Source of the DNA: Longimicrobium sp.
Lineage (GTDB): Bacteria; Gemmatimonadota; Gemmatimonadetes; Longimicrobiales; Longimicrobiaceae
NCBI GenBank assembly: GCA_036389795.1
Contig: DASVWD010000096.1
Coordinates: 1-64,000, forward strand
Length of the DNA: 64,000 nt
Direction of reading: 5' to 3'
How positions within the stretch are numbered: the stretch's first letter is position 1; each line of letters opens with the position of its first letter. A program made the position numbers and the translations under genes. Of this stretch, positions 50,236-58,416 are shown piece after piece. The notes under the pieces are model-generated. The model was not told where the DNA came from. It saw only the letters and a list, made by a program, of their open reading frames with translations, and did not search any database.

Positions 50236-51279
50236 ATGCGGAGCACCCGGCGCTCCCCGCTCCTCTTCCTGCTGCTCGCCCTCACCGCCGCGTGCGGAGG
50301 CCGTGACGCGTCTTCGAACAGGAGCGCGGCGGCGGACAGCGCGCGCCAGAAGGAGGACCCGCGCGAGCTCTATGGCGTGGCCGCGCCCGAGAACGTGCGC
50401 GTGACCCCGGTGGAGATCGAGGTGGTGGACCTGCCGCCCGGGTGGAGCGGGATGCGCATCGCCGCGCTCTCGGACTTCAACCTGGGGATGTGGGCCGACA
50501 ACGAGCGGGTGGCGGCGGCGGCCGTGCGCCGGGCGCTGGAGTCGCGCCCCGACCTGATCGTGCTGCTGGGCGACTACGTGGGGCGCGGGGGCGACTTCGG
50601 CGCGCTGGGGCGGGTGCTGGCGCCGCTGAAGGGGCGGCGGACGATCGCGGTGCTGGGCGACCGGGACATGCTGGACCAGCCCGAGGAGCCCGACAGCAAC
50701 ATGATCCGCACGGTGGCGGAGCTGGAGCGCGCGGGGGTGCAGGTGCTGCGCAACAGCCGCACGCCGGTGATCCGCGGCGGCGACACGGCGTACGTGGGCG
50801 GGGTGGAGCCGTACGTGGTGCGCCGCCCCGAGTGGCGCCAGGCGGAGATCTACGGCGGCATCCCGGCGCTGGTGCTGCTGTCGCACATGCCGGTGGCGGC
50901 CATCGGCGTCCCGCGCGACCGCTACGCGGCGCTGCTGGCGGGCCACACCTTCTGCGGGCAGGTGGAGGTGCCGGGGACGCCGCGGCTCACCTGGTTCAAC
51001 ACCACCATCCTCCCCGGCACGCCCGACCCCGGCCGCACGCGCATCTGGCGGCTGCGCGGCAGCACCGTCTTCGCCACCTGCGGGGTGGGGTACAGCTTCG
51101 TCCCCGTGCGCTTCGGCCACCCGCCCGAGGTGGCGCTGGTGACGCTGCGCGCGGTGGGCGGCGCCCCGCAGACCGACAGCGCCCGCGCCGCGCAGCCGAA
51201 CGTCGACTCGCTGATCCAGTCGTTCCAGCAGCGCGACACCGCCGGCGGCGGAGCCGCGGGCGACACGACGGGCCGGTGA
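50236..51279 (+). CDS. Metallophosphoesterase-fold lipoprotein with lost metal ligands
   Basis: The 347-residue protein has a lipobox LTAAC (Cys20). It follows YkuE-type metallophosphoesterases block by block, but the ligands are changed. SDFNLG (80-84) replaces S-D-x-H-x-G. GDYVGRG (112-118) keeps its Asp. GDRDM (141-145) replaces G-N-H-D/E. SHMP keeps His217. GHTFCGQ (236-242) replaces G-H-T-H-G-G-Q. Three expected ligand residues are therefore absent, which predicts loss or change of the dinuclear metal centre. The C-terminal 60 residues are low-complexity. The intact homologue at 54253-54735 gives a direct contrast. Confidence 0.8.
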   Translation: MRSTRRSPLLFLLLALTAACGGRDASSNRSAAADSARQKEDPRELYGVAAPENVRVTPVEIEVVDLPPGWSGMRIAALSDFNLGMWADNERVAAAAVRRALESRPDLIVLLGDYVGRGGDFGALGRVLAPLKGRRTIAVLGDRDMLDQPEEPDSNMIRTVAELERAGVQVLRNSRTPVIRGGDTAYVGGVEPYVVRRPEWRQAEIYGGIPALVLLSHMPVAAIGVPRDRYAALLAGHTFCGQVEVPGTPRLTWFNTTILPGTPDPGRTRIWRLRGSTVFATCGVGYSFVPVRFGHPPEVALVTLRAVGGAPQTDSARAAQPNVDSLIQSFQQRDTAGGGAAGDTTGR

Positions 51280-51713
51280 GGGGGCGATTCGCCGGCACTC
51301 GCGCGGCCGCCGGCAGCCCCCTCCCCCCGCCCTCCCCCGCTGCGCGGTGGAGGGAGCTTTTTCTGCGCGTCCAGGCAGGCTCACGCGGCTGCACGCACGT
51401 GCCGTAGGGTCGAGGCATGCCTCGACCGGAGGATGCCAGCGGGTGCGCGAGCGGCGGAGTCAGGCGCCGATAAGGAACCGCACGGACTCGCATGCTCGCC
51501 CCTACGGAACTGTATCCCGCGACAACGACTTGCGTGAGGGATGCGCGCCCGGAGGGCCAGACGCCGCCGCCACGGGGGTTATGTGGCGGCGGTGGCCCGG
51601 CGCGGTTAGGCAGCGTTGTTTGCTGCCCTACCGCGCGCGCAGCCCGGCCCGGAGCGCAGCGGAGGGACACGCCCAAACACCGCAGTTGCTGTTTGCGGTC
51701 GATGACGAACAGC
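51280..51713. repeat. Gene-free interval rich in REP-like repeats (family R5 and others)
   Basis: GGTCGAGGCATGCCTCGACC, ACTCGCATGCTCGCCCCTACGG and GGTTAGGCAGCGTTGTTTGC with its partner GCAGCAAACA-like words form overlapping hairpins. The R5 words match those at 38-112. No coding region is supported across about 430 bases. Confidence 0.55.
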
Positions 51714-51746
51714 GAGCCCCTCGCCGGATCGCTTGGCGAGGGGCTC
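51714..51746 (-). terminator. Terminator after the M28 peptidase gene
   Basis: GAGCCCCTCGCC and GGCGAGGGGCTC form a perfect 12-bp stem with a 9-nt loop, 23 bases beyond the stop of the minus-strand peptidase gene. Confidence 0.7.
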
Positions 51747-51768
51747 GACGTCTTTGCTCCAGCGATTC

Positions 51769-53376
51769 CTAGCGCGTGCTCTGCGCGGCGGAGCGGGCGG
51801 GCTCCTGGCAGGTGGGCCACTGTCGCGGCTGGCCCGTCTGCGGGTTGGGCGGCAGCTCGGCCAGGCGGTCGCGCGGCAGCCGCTCGGGCTCTTCGCTGGC
51901 CAGGTACGCCAGCATGGCCACCATCACCGCGTTCCGCCGCACGTCGTCGAAGGAGATCTTGTCGTAGGTGTCGCGGTTGGTATGCCAGGTGTAGGTGCCG
52001 TAGTCCCACGACAGCGACCCCAGCCCGAACGCCGGCACCCCCGCGCACACGAACGAGGCGTTGTCGGTGCCGCCCGCGCTCGGCGCGCCGGGGTCGGCGA
52101 TCTGCAGGCTGTCGGTGAGCTCGGGCGGGAGCTTCGCCAGCCAGCCGCGCACCGTCGGGCCCAGGCGCGTGAAGCCCTGGAACGAGAAGTTGGCGATGCG
52201 CCCGGTGCCGTTGTCCTGGTTGAAGAGCGCTTGCAGGCCCTGCACCACCTGCGGGTGGTCGGCCACGAAGCCGCGCGAGCCGTTCAGCCCCTGCTCCTCG
52301 CCGCTCCAGTGCCCGGCCAGGATGGTGCGCCGGGGGTTGGGATAGACCTGCCGGAGGATGCGCATGGCCTCCATCATCACGATGGTGCCGGTGCCGTTGT
52401 CGGTGGCCCCCGAGGCGGCGTCCCACGAGTCGAAGTGCGCGGAGAGCACCACGTACTCGCCCGGGAGCCGCCGCCCGCGCACCTCCGCGATGGTGTTCAC
52501 GGCGGGGACGTCTCCCAGCGCCTGCGACTCGGCGTCGACCCGGAGCACGGGGTCCTGGCCGTTCTGCGCCAGGCGGAAGACCAGGCCGTAGTCCTCGCAG
52601 CTCAGGTCCAGGCTGGGCACCCGCTCGGTGCGCGCCTGGAACACCTTGTCGACGCCCCACCCCTGCGACCACAGGTGGGTGAGCACGCCCGCGGCGCCGG
52701 CCCGCTCCAGCGCGGCGGGCAGGTCGCGCGCGGCGAGGCCGGTCTTCTGGACGCGCTGGTTCCACGCGGCGAGGGCGGCCTGCCGCGCGGCCTTCATCCG
52801 CTCGAACGAGGCGGGGGTGGCCCACTTCGCCCAGTTGTCGTCGGGGCGGCAGGTGGGCTGGGGGAAGGAGACGAGCACGAACTTGCCGGCCACGCCCGGG
52901 AGCCAGGCGCGGAAGGCGGCGGAGTCGGCCAGGTCGGGGAGGATCACGACGCCCGCCGTGACGGGCCGCCCGCCGGTCCCCGGGCTCCAGGCCAGCATGG
53001 TGGCCTCCAGCGTGCGCACGCGCGGCTGCACCAGGTCCACGTGCGTGTGGCCGCGCCGCCAGCCGCGCCAGGTGCCGTACTGCTCGGTGCGCGCGGGAAT
53101 CCCCCAGCCCTGGTACCGGGCGACCGCCCACCGGTGCGCGTCGTCCTGCCCGGGCGAGCCCGTGAGCCGCGGCCCCACGCTGTCCAGCAGCGCCTGCGCC
53201 AGCGGCTCGAGCTGCGACTGGCTCATCCCGATCTCCCAGATCCGCCGCAGCACCGGGTCGGGCGAGGTCCAGGGCCGCGGGGGCGCGGGAGCCGCGCGCG
53301 CGGTGTCCTGCGCCGCCGCGGGCAGTGCACTACCCACAAGCACTGCGGAGAACAGTGCTAACCTCTGTAGAATCAT
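51769..53376 (-). CDS. Secreted M28-family metallopeptidase
   Basis: The 535-residue protein has a cleavable signal peptide (ALFSAVLVGSALPAAAQ). The catalytic domain has the M28 zinc ligands: VVLSAHFDSWDAASGATDNGTG (His and bridging Asp), HWSGEEQGLNGS (Glu pair) and TYTWHTNRDTYDKI (final His). A PA-like insert (AAGVLTHLW) lies at about 220. It is probably a periplasmic or secreted aminopeptidase or carboxypeptidase. The ATG overlaps the stop of the upstream low-G+C gene (ATGA), and the first 20 codons are AT-richer than the rest. Confidence 0.9.
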   Translation of the reverse strand: MILQRLALFSAVLVGSALPAAAQDTARAAPAPPRPWTSPDPVLRRIWEIGMSQSQLEPLAQALLDSVGPRLTGSPGQDDAHRWAVARYQGWGIPARTEQYGTWRGWRRGHTHVDLVQPRVRTLEATMLAWSPGTGGRPVTAGVVILPDLADSAAFRAWLPGVAGKFVLVSFPQPTCRPDDNWAKWATPASFERMKAARQAALAAWNQRVQKTGLAARDLPAALERAGAAGVLTHLWSQGWGVDKVFQARTERVPSLDLSCEDYGLVFRLAQNGQDPVLRVDAESQALGDVPAVNTIAEVRGRRLPGEYVVLSAHFDSWDAASGATDNGTGTIVMMEAMRILRQVYPNPRRTILAGHWSGEEQGLNGSRGFVADHPQVVQGLQALFNQDNGTGRIANFSFQGFTRLGPTVRGWLAKLPPELTDSLQIADPGAPSAGGTDNASFVCAGVPAFGLGSLSWDYGTYTWHTNRDTYDKISFDDVRRNAVMVAMLAYLASEEPERLPRDRLAELPPNPQTGQPRQWPTCQEPARSAAQSTR

Positions 53377-54221
53377 GCGCTTGACTCTGTGTTTAGGATT
53401 GCTTGAGAAAGAGCCGCGGGTTTGCTCTGACCGGGCTTGGGTTCAACACCGTGTAACACAACTATCGACGTGCTGACGACAACACCAGAGTTCCGCAGTA
53501 GGTTTTCCCACTCGGTCGGAGATTTGACCCGAACGGTTTCATAAATCACATAGAAAAAGGTGTCCCACTCAGCGGAAATATATCCACGTGTGTCGGCCAG
53601 GATCTCCTCAGCAACTCGTTTTGCGCTAGCTTCGTCTGATACGAACTTATATTCGATAAGCGTTCGGATACTCGGGAGTCCCGTATCAGGCTCAAAGCTC
53701 TTGATCGGCTTGTTAATACGTGGTTTTCTCTGTAGGTCGGGGAAGATTACACGGAGAATACCCTCTATTCTGGTATGGACATCATCTTCGCTCATCGGCC
53801 GGGTGGCGAACAGGCTTTCATCTGTGATAGGGAACAGCATTGCTTTCAGAATGGACGAAAGATCCTTCTGAACGGCGGGTGGTGAATTTTCGTTGCCCGA
53901 ACTCGGTATAGAGTCGATGAACGTCCGTAAGACTGGCATCCAAAATAGATACGGCTCGTCTTCTGGGTCCCGCTTGATCTCTGCAAAACCTATTTGCTTC
54001 GCCTCTTGATACCTTTGAAGCAACAGATCGTAAGTTCGACTCAGGCCAAGGAGCTCCAAAAGGGTAAGGAGCTGAATGAAAGCTTTTTCGACAAAAAACT
54101 CCATTTCCTCTTTGCTATAAGTGAGTCGTCCATAGATCCAATAGTTAAAGTTCTCATACGCGCTATCCACCGAACCCTGGATAGCACGCAGTGCTGCATC
54201 GATTTGTATTTGGCTCAACAT
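53373..54221 (-). CDS. Low-G+C protein with possible PD-(D/E)XK nuclease core
   Basis: The 282-residue soluble protein has an all-helical N-terminal half (IQGSVDSAYENFNYWIYGRL, LLELLGLSRTYDLLLQRYQEA). The second half reads IFPDLQRKPRINKPIKSF, then RTLIEYKFV with a Glu-x-Lys, a helix SAKRVAEEILADTRGY and a strand DTFFYVIYET. That order (Asp ... strand Glu-x-Lys, helix, strand) fits restriction-endonuclease-like folds such as DpnII/MboI-type REase domains. No catalytic test is possible here. Base composition is close to half G+C, far below its neighbours, so it was acquired recently. No methylase or other partner gene adjoins it. Confidence 0.6.
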   Translation of the reverse strand: MLSQIQIDAALRAIQGSVDSAYENFNYWIYGRLTYSKEEMEFFVEKAFIQLLTLLELLGLSRTYDLLLQRYQEAKQIGFAEIKRDPEDEPYLFWMPVLRTFIDSIPSSGNENSPPAVQKDLSSILKAMLFPITDESLFATRPMSEDDVHTRIEGILRVIFPDLQRKPRINKPIKSFEPDTGLPSIRTLIEYKFVSDEASAKRVAEEILADTRGYISAEWDTFFYVIYETVRVKSPTEWENLLRNSGVVVSTSIVVLHGVEPKPGQSKPAALSQAILNTESSA

Positions 54222-54252
54222 ATGGCAGCCACGGAGCGAATCTCGTGCGAGT

Positions 54253-54735
54253 TTATTTCCGCGCTGGATCGAGCTCGATAAGCCGCGCGGCGACCCTGCC
54301 GCCCTCGATCTCCGCGACGGCGCAGGTGACGGGGTCGCGGAAGCGCTGGCGTCCGGCGCTCCCCGGGTTCACGGCGAGCGTGGCGCCGACCTGCCGGATG
54401 ACCGGCCTGTGCGAGTGGCCGAAGACGACCAGCCCCGCGTGCGGGTAGGCCGCAGCCGCCTTCTCCGGCGTCGGCGAGCCGAGCTGCATCCCGTGCACGA
54501 CCACGCAGCGCACGCCCCCGAGCTCCACCTCGGCCACCTCCTGCACCCGCCGGCGCACGTCCCACCCGTCAGTGTTCCCCCACACGGCGGTCACCGGCGC
54601 GATCGCCGCCAGCTCGTCCAGCAGCTCCGCGGGGCCCACGTCGCCCGCGTGCAGGATGTGCTCGACGCCCGCGAGCGCCTCGAACACCTGCGCGCGCAGC
54701 AGCCCGTGCGTGTCGGAGATCAGTCCGATCTTCAT
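54253..54735 (-). CDS. YfcE/MJ0936-type metallophosphodiesterase
   Basis: The 160-residue protein has an intact calcineurin-like site: ISDTHG (Asp8, His10), HAGDVG, VWGNTDG, VVHG and FGHSHRPV. Family members hydrolyse phosphodiesters such as bis-pNPP or cyclic nucleotides in vitro, with unclear natural substrates. The ATG overlaps the ubiX stop (ATGA), so it is the last gene of the quinone operon. Confidence 0.9.
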   Translation of the reverse strand: MKIGLISDTHGLLRAQVFEALAGVEHILHAGDVGPAELLDELAAIAPVTAVWGNTDGWDVRRRVQEVAEVELGGVRCVVVHGMQLGSPTPEKAAAAYPHAGLVVFGHSHRPVIRQVGATLAVNPGSAGRQRFRDPVTCAVAEIEGGRVAARLIELDPARK

Positions 54736-55343
54736 CCGCCCGCCTGCTGCTCCCCGCTCTTCCACCGCGTCCCGACGGAATGCTCCACCCCCAGGTGGTC
54801 GAGGATGCGCGCGACCACGAAGTCCACCAGGTCGTCGACCGAGCGCGGGCGGTGGTAGAAGCCGGGCGCGGCGGGGAGGATCGTCGCCCCCGCACGCGTC
54901 AGGCGGGTCATGTTCTCCAGGTGGACCAGCGACAGCGGCGTCTCGCGGGGGACCAGGACCAGAGGACGGCGCTCCTTGAGGGCGACGTCCGCCGCGCGCT
55001 CCACCAGGTTGCGCGACGTCCCCGCGGCGATCGAGGCCAGGGTGCCCATCGAGCACGGGCAGACCACCATCCCGCGCGACGGCGCGGAGCCCGAGGCCGG
55101 CGTGGCGCCGCGGTCCAGCGCGTCGTACAGCTCCACGCGGCCCCAGTCGCCCGTGGCTGCCCGGAGCGCCTCCAGCCCGTCGATCCCGCTCTCCTCCGCC
55201 AGCAGCCGCCAGCCGTACGTGGAGACGATCAGCCGGAGCGGCGTGCCGGTCTCGCAGAAGGCGCGCAGCAGCCGCACCGCGTACGGAGCCCCCGACGCCC
55301 CCGTGATCCCGAGGGTGATCGGCGCGCCGGGCGACGTCCTCAC
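54732..55343 (-). CDS. ubiX: Flavin prenyltransferase UbiX
   Basis: The 203-residue enzyme prenylates FMN to make the prFMN cofactor of UbiD decarboxylases. LGITGASGAPYAVRLL, CPCSMGTLASIAAGTSRNLVERAADVALKERR (quoted in part) and PRETPLSLVHLENM are family signatures. The GTG start overlaps the ubiA stop (GTGA), and the decarboxylase ubiD lies in the same operon. Confidence 0.95.
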   Translation of the reverse strand: MRTSPGAPITLGITGASGAPYAVRLLRAFCETGTPLRLIVSTYGWRLLAEESGIDGLEALRAATGDWGRVELYDALDRGATPASGSAPSRGMVVCPCSMGTLASIAAGTSRNLVERAADVALKERRPLVLVPRETPLSLVHLENMTRLTRAGATILPAAPGFYHRPRSVDDLVDFVVARILDHLGVEHSVGTRWKSGEQQAGG

Positions 55344-56260
55344 GCGAAGAGCCTCTCCACCAGGACGATCAGGAAGAAGAGCACGGAGATGATGCCGTTC
55401 ACGGTGAAGAACGCCGCGTCCACGCGCGAGAAGTCGTCCGCGCGCACCAGGCTCTGCTCGTAGAAGAGCATCACCGCGATGACGGCCACGCCGAACAGGT
55501 ACAGCGTCCCCAGCTCCGGCAGCAGGAAGCCGAGCGCCGCGAACGCCGCCGCCGAGAGCAGGTGCAGCACCCGCGAGACGGCCAGCGCCCGCCTCCCGCC
55601 CAGCGCCGCGGGGACCGAGTGCAGCCCCTCGGCGCGGTCGAATTCCATGTCCTGCAGCGAGTAGAGGATGTCGAACCCGGCCACCCAGCAGAGCACCGCC
55701 CCGGCCAGCGCCAGCAGCGCCCCCGGCGGCTCGCTCCAGCGCCCGGCCACGGCCAGGTACGCCCCCACCGGCGCGATCGCCAGCGAGAAGCCCAGCACCA
55801 GGTGCGCCCAGCGGGTGAAGCGCTTGGTGTACGAGTAGAAGAACACCCACCCGAGCGCCAGCGGCGCCAGCACCAGGCAGATGCGGTTGAGCAGCGCCGC
55901 CGACACCAGGAACACCGCGCTGGAGAGGACGACCGAGACGACCGCCTGCCGCACCGACAGCCGCCCGGCGGGGATCTCGCGCATTTGCGTGCGCGGGTTG
56001 CGGGCGTCGATCCCGCGGTCGGCGATGCGGTTGAACGCCATCGCCGCGAACCGCGCCGAGGTGAACGCGGTGAGGATCAGCAGGATCTGCCGCAGCGAGA
56101 TCGGGTGGTGGTACGAGGCGATGGTCGCCCCCACCAGCGCGAACGGCATGGCGAAGATCGTGTGCGGCAGCTTCACCAGGTTGGAGTAGTCCACCAGGCG
56201 CCCCCGCCCGTGGATGTGCTGCCCTTCGTGTAGGCGCTCCAGCTTCGCGTCAATCGACAA
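55340..56260 (-). CDS. ubiA: UbiA-family aromatic prenyltransferase
   Basis: The 306-residue membrane protein has eight to nine helices. The first Asp-rich motif is AFNRIADRGIDARNPRT and the second is YSLQDMEFDRAEG; both bind the Mg-prenyl diphosphate. The start is a TTG upstream of DYSNLVKLPHTIFAMPF, the normal family N terminus. With ubiE, ubiX and ubiD it should act in menaquinone or ubiquinone synthesis; the futalosine-pathway prenyltransferase MqnP is in the same family. Confidence 0.92.
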   Translation of the reverse strand: MSIDAKLERLHEGQHIHGRGRLVDYSNLVKLPHTIFAMPFALVGATIASYHHPISLRQILLILTAFTSARFAAMAFNRIADRGIDARNPRTQMREIPAGRLSVRQAVVSVVLSSAVFLVSAALLNRICLVLAPLALGWVFFYSYTKRFTRWAHLVLGFSLAIAPVGAYLAVAGRWSEPPGALLALAGAVLCWVAGFDILYSLQDMEFDRAEGLHSVPAALGGRRALAVSRVLHLLSAAAFAALGFLLPELGTLYLFGVAVIAVMLFYEQSLVRADDFSRVDAAFFTVNGIISVLFFLIVLVERLFA

Positions 56261-56295
56261 CGTTCTCTACCTCGGTTCAGAGCAAGGGGACTTCA

Positions 56296-56595
56296 TCAAG
56301 CCCGGCCAGGATGAACTCGGCACCCGCCACGAACGCGAATGTCGATCTCCCGCCCGTTCACCAGGCGGCCGAAGTTCACCTGGACGTACCTGCCATCGAC
56401 CTTGTTCAGCACGCGGATGATGTTGCGACGGTCCTTCCGCGGCCGGTCGGGATCGAAACCCCATCTCGCGGCGGAGAAGGCACACATCCCGGCGAAGATC
56501 TGGGCGTTGGCCGCCCCCGGCGGCGGGAAGAGGCGCCTGCCGTCGCGCGGCCAGGTGCGCCAGTCGTACGGATCGGCCGTCGGCGCGTGCTCCAT
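56296..56595 (-). CDS. Small protein between ubiD and ubiA
   Basis: The 99-residue basic protein begins MEHAPTADPYDWRTWPRDGR and includes ANAQIFAGMCAFSAARWGFD, RRNIIRVLNKVDGRYVQVNF and EIDIRVRGGCRVHPGR. I do not recognise it. Its ATG lies two bases after the ubiD stop and it is followed by ubiA, so it is an operon member. An accessory role in quinone synthesis is possible but unsupported by any motif. Confidence 0.6.
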   Translation of the reverse strand: MEHAPTADPYDWRTWPRDGRRLFPPPGAANAQIFAGMCAFSAARWGFDPDRPRKDRRNIIRVLNKVDGRYVQVNFGRLVNGREIDIRVRGGCRVHPGRA

Positions 56596-56597
56596 CG

Positions 56598-58085
56598 TCA
56601 ATCCACCGGTCCGATGCCCAGGCGCGGCCAGAGGCGGTCGATCTTTCGCTTCACCTCGCCCGACATCTCGATCAGGTCGGGCCACGGGCGCGTGAAGCCC
56701 TCCTCGGGCCACTTGCGCGTGGCGTCGATCCCCATCTTGCTCCCGAACGCCGGGAGCTGCGCCGCGTGGTCCAGGTCGTCCACGGGGCCGCGGGTGAAGC
56801 GCACGTCGCGCTCGGGGTCGATGTTGCCCAGCGTGTACCACCACGCCTGGAAGGTGTCGCGCACGTCCACCACGTCGTCGACCACCACGATGACCTTGGC
56901 CAGCGACATCAGCCCCATCCCCCACAGGCCGTTCATCACCTTCCACGCCTGCCCCGGGTACTCCTTGCGGATGGAGACGAACACCAGGTTGTGGAACACC
57001 CCCTCCGGCGGCATGTGGTAGTCCACGATCTCGGGGATGGTGAGCTTCGCCAGCGGCAGGAAGATGCGCTCCGTGGCGCCCCCCAGGTAGACGTCCTCCA
57101 CCGGCGGCCGGCCCACCAGCGTCGCGGGGTAGATCGGGTCCGCCCGCATGGTGACGGTGGTCACGTGGAACGTCGGGTAGTAGTCCTCCAGCGTGTAGAA
57201 GCCCGTGTGGTCGCCGAACGGCCCCTCCACCGCCAGCTCCTCGTCGGTGTCGACGTAGCCCTCCAGGACGATCTCGGCCTCGGCGGGGATGGTGAGCTCC
57301 GCCGTCAGCGCCTTCGCCGTCCGCACCGGCTCGCGGCGCAGGAACCCGCCGAAGAGGTACTCGTCGATCCCCGGCGGCAGCGGCGCGGTGGGCGTGTACA
57401 TCGTCGTCGGGTCGCCGCCGACGGCCACGACCACGGGCATCCTCCCCCCGCGCTTGCGCTTCCAGGCGCGGTAGTGCGCCGCTCCGCCCTTGTGCCGCTG
57501 CCAGTGCATCCCCGTGGAGTCGGGCCCGAACACCTGCATGCGGTACATGCCGATGTTCTGCCCCCCCGTCTCGGGGTCGCAGGTGACCACCATCGGCAGG
57601 GTGATGAAGGGCCCGCCGTCCTGGGGCCAGGTCTTCAGGATCGGCAGCCGCGTCAGGTCGAACTCCCCCTCTCGCAGCACGATCTCCTGGCAGGGCGGAT
57701 GGCCCTTGTACGGCCGCGGCGGCACCTTCGCCAGCTCGGCGAGCTTCGGCAGGAGCTGCACCTTCGCCCAGAACCCCTTGGGCACCTCGGGCTTGATGAG
57801 CTCCGCGATCCGCCGGGCGTGCTCCTCCACGTCGTCCACCCCCAGCGCCGCGGCGATGCGGCGCCACGAGCCGAAGATGTTGATGGCGACGGGGATGTCG
57901 CTCTCGGTGCCGTCCATCAGCACCGGCCGCTCGAAGAAGAGCGCGGGCCCGCCCCCCGGCAGCTTCATCGCCCGGTCGGCGATCTCCGCCATCTCCAGGT
58001 CCACCGACACCGGCTCGGCCACGCGCACGAGCTGCCCGGTGCGGTCCAGGTGGCGCAGGAACTCCCGCAGGTTCTCGAAGATCAT
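56598..58085 (-). CDS. ubiD: UbiD-family decarboxylase
   Basis: The 495-residue prFMN-dependent decarboxylase of aromatic or unsaturated acids has conserved segments NIGMYRMQVFGPDSTGMHWQ, VVAVGGDPTTMYTPTAPLP, GPFGDHTGFYTLEDYYP and HNLVFVSIRKEYPGQA. The arrangement with UbiX (cofactor supply) and UbiA suggests action on a prenylated hydroxybenzoate or naphthoate. The ATG was preferred over an immediately preceding TTG. Confidence 0.93.
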   Translation of the reverse strand: MIFENLREFLRHLDRTGQLVRVAEPVSVDLEMAEIADRAMKLPGGGPALFFERPVLMDGTESDIPVAINIFGSWRRIAAALGVDDVEEHARRIAELIKPEVPKGFWAKVQLLPKLAELAKVPPRPYKGHPPCQEIVLREGEFDLTRLPILKTWPQDGGPFITLPMVVTCDPETGGQNIGMYRMQVFGPDSTGMHWQRHKGGAAHYRAWKRKRGGRMPVVVAVGGDPTTMYTPTAPLPPGIDEYLFGGFLRREPVRTAKALTAELTIPAEAEIVLEGYVDTDEELAVEGPFGDHTGFYTLEDYYPTFHVTTVTMRADPIYPATLVGRPPVEDVYLGGATERIFLPLAKLTIPEIVDYHMPPEGVFHNLVFVSIRKEYPGQAWKVMNGLWGMGLMSLAKVIVVVDDVVDVRDTFQAWWYTLGNIDPERDVRFTRGPVDDLDHAAQLPAFGSKMGIDATRKWPEEGFTRPWPDLIEMSGEVKRKIDRLWPRLGIGPVD

Positions 58086-58137
58086 CAAGTCGTCAGAAGG
58101 TAGTCCCCGCCACTCGTCCGGCCCGGCCCTGATCGCC

Positions 58138-58416
58138 TCACCCCTTCCGCATCAGCACCCCGGCCAGCAGCATCATCACCCCGTACGACAGGTACATCAC
58201 GCCGCCGATCAGGAGCGCGCGCTTGGCGAGCCGCATCTGGAAGAGGCCCACGTCGTCGAAGTGGCCCTCCGGCTTCCAGAGCGCACCGGGGTTGACCGGC
58301 GCCCCCTCCTTCTTGTGCCGCGTCCACGCGATCACCTGCAGCAGCGCCGACGCCACGCAGCAGGCGACGAACGAGAAGAAGAGCAGTGTTCCGAAGAGCG
58401 CGAAGAAGCGTTGCAT
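58138..58416 (-). CDS. Small two-helix membrane protein in the quinone operon
   Basis: The 92-residue protein has two membrane helices (FFALFGTLLFFSFVACCVAS and LIGGVMYLSYGVMMLLAGVL) around a short soluble loop. There is no recognised motif. Its ATG shares a base with the ubiE stop (TGATG), so it is translationally coupled with ubiE, and ubiD follows 52 bases later. Confidence 0.65.
   Translation of the reverse strand: MQRFFALFGTLLFFSFVACCVASALLQVIAWTRHKKEGAPVNPGALWKPEGHFDDVGLFQMRLAKRALLIGGVMYLSYGVMMLLAGVLMRKG

Noticed and set aside
51280-51768. Protein-coding frames through the REP-rich interval
   Set aside because: They consist of repeat-derived low-complexity sequence that also appears translated at other repeat copies.
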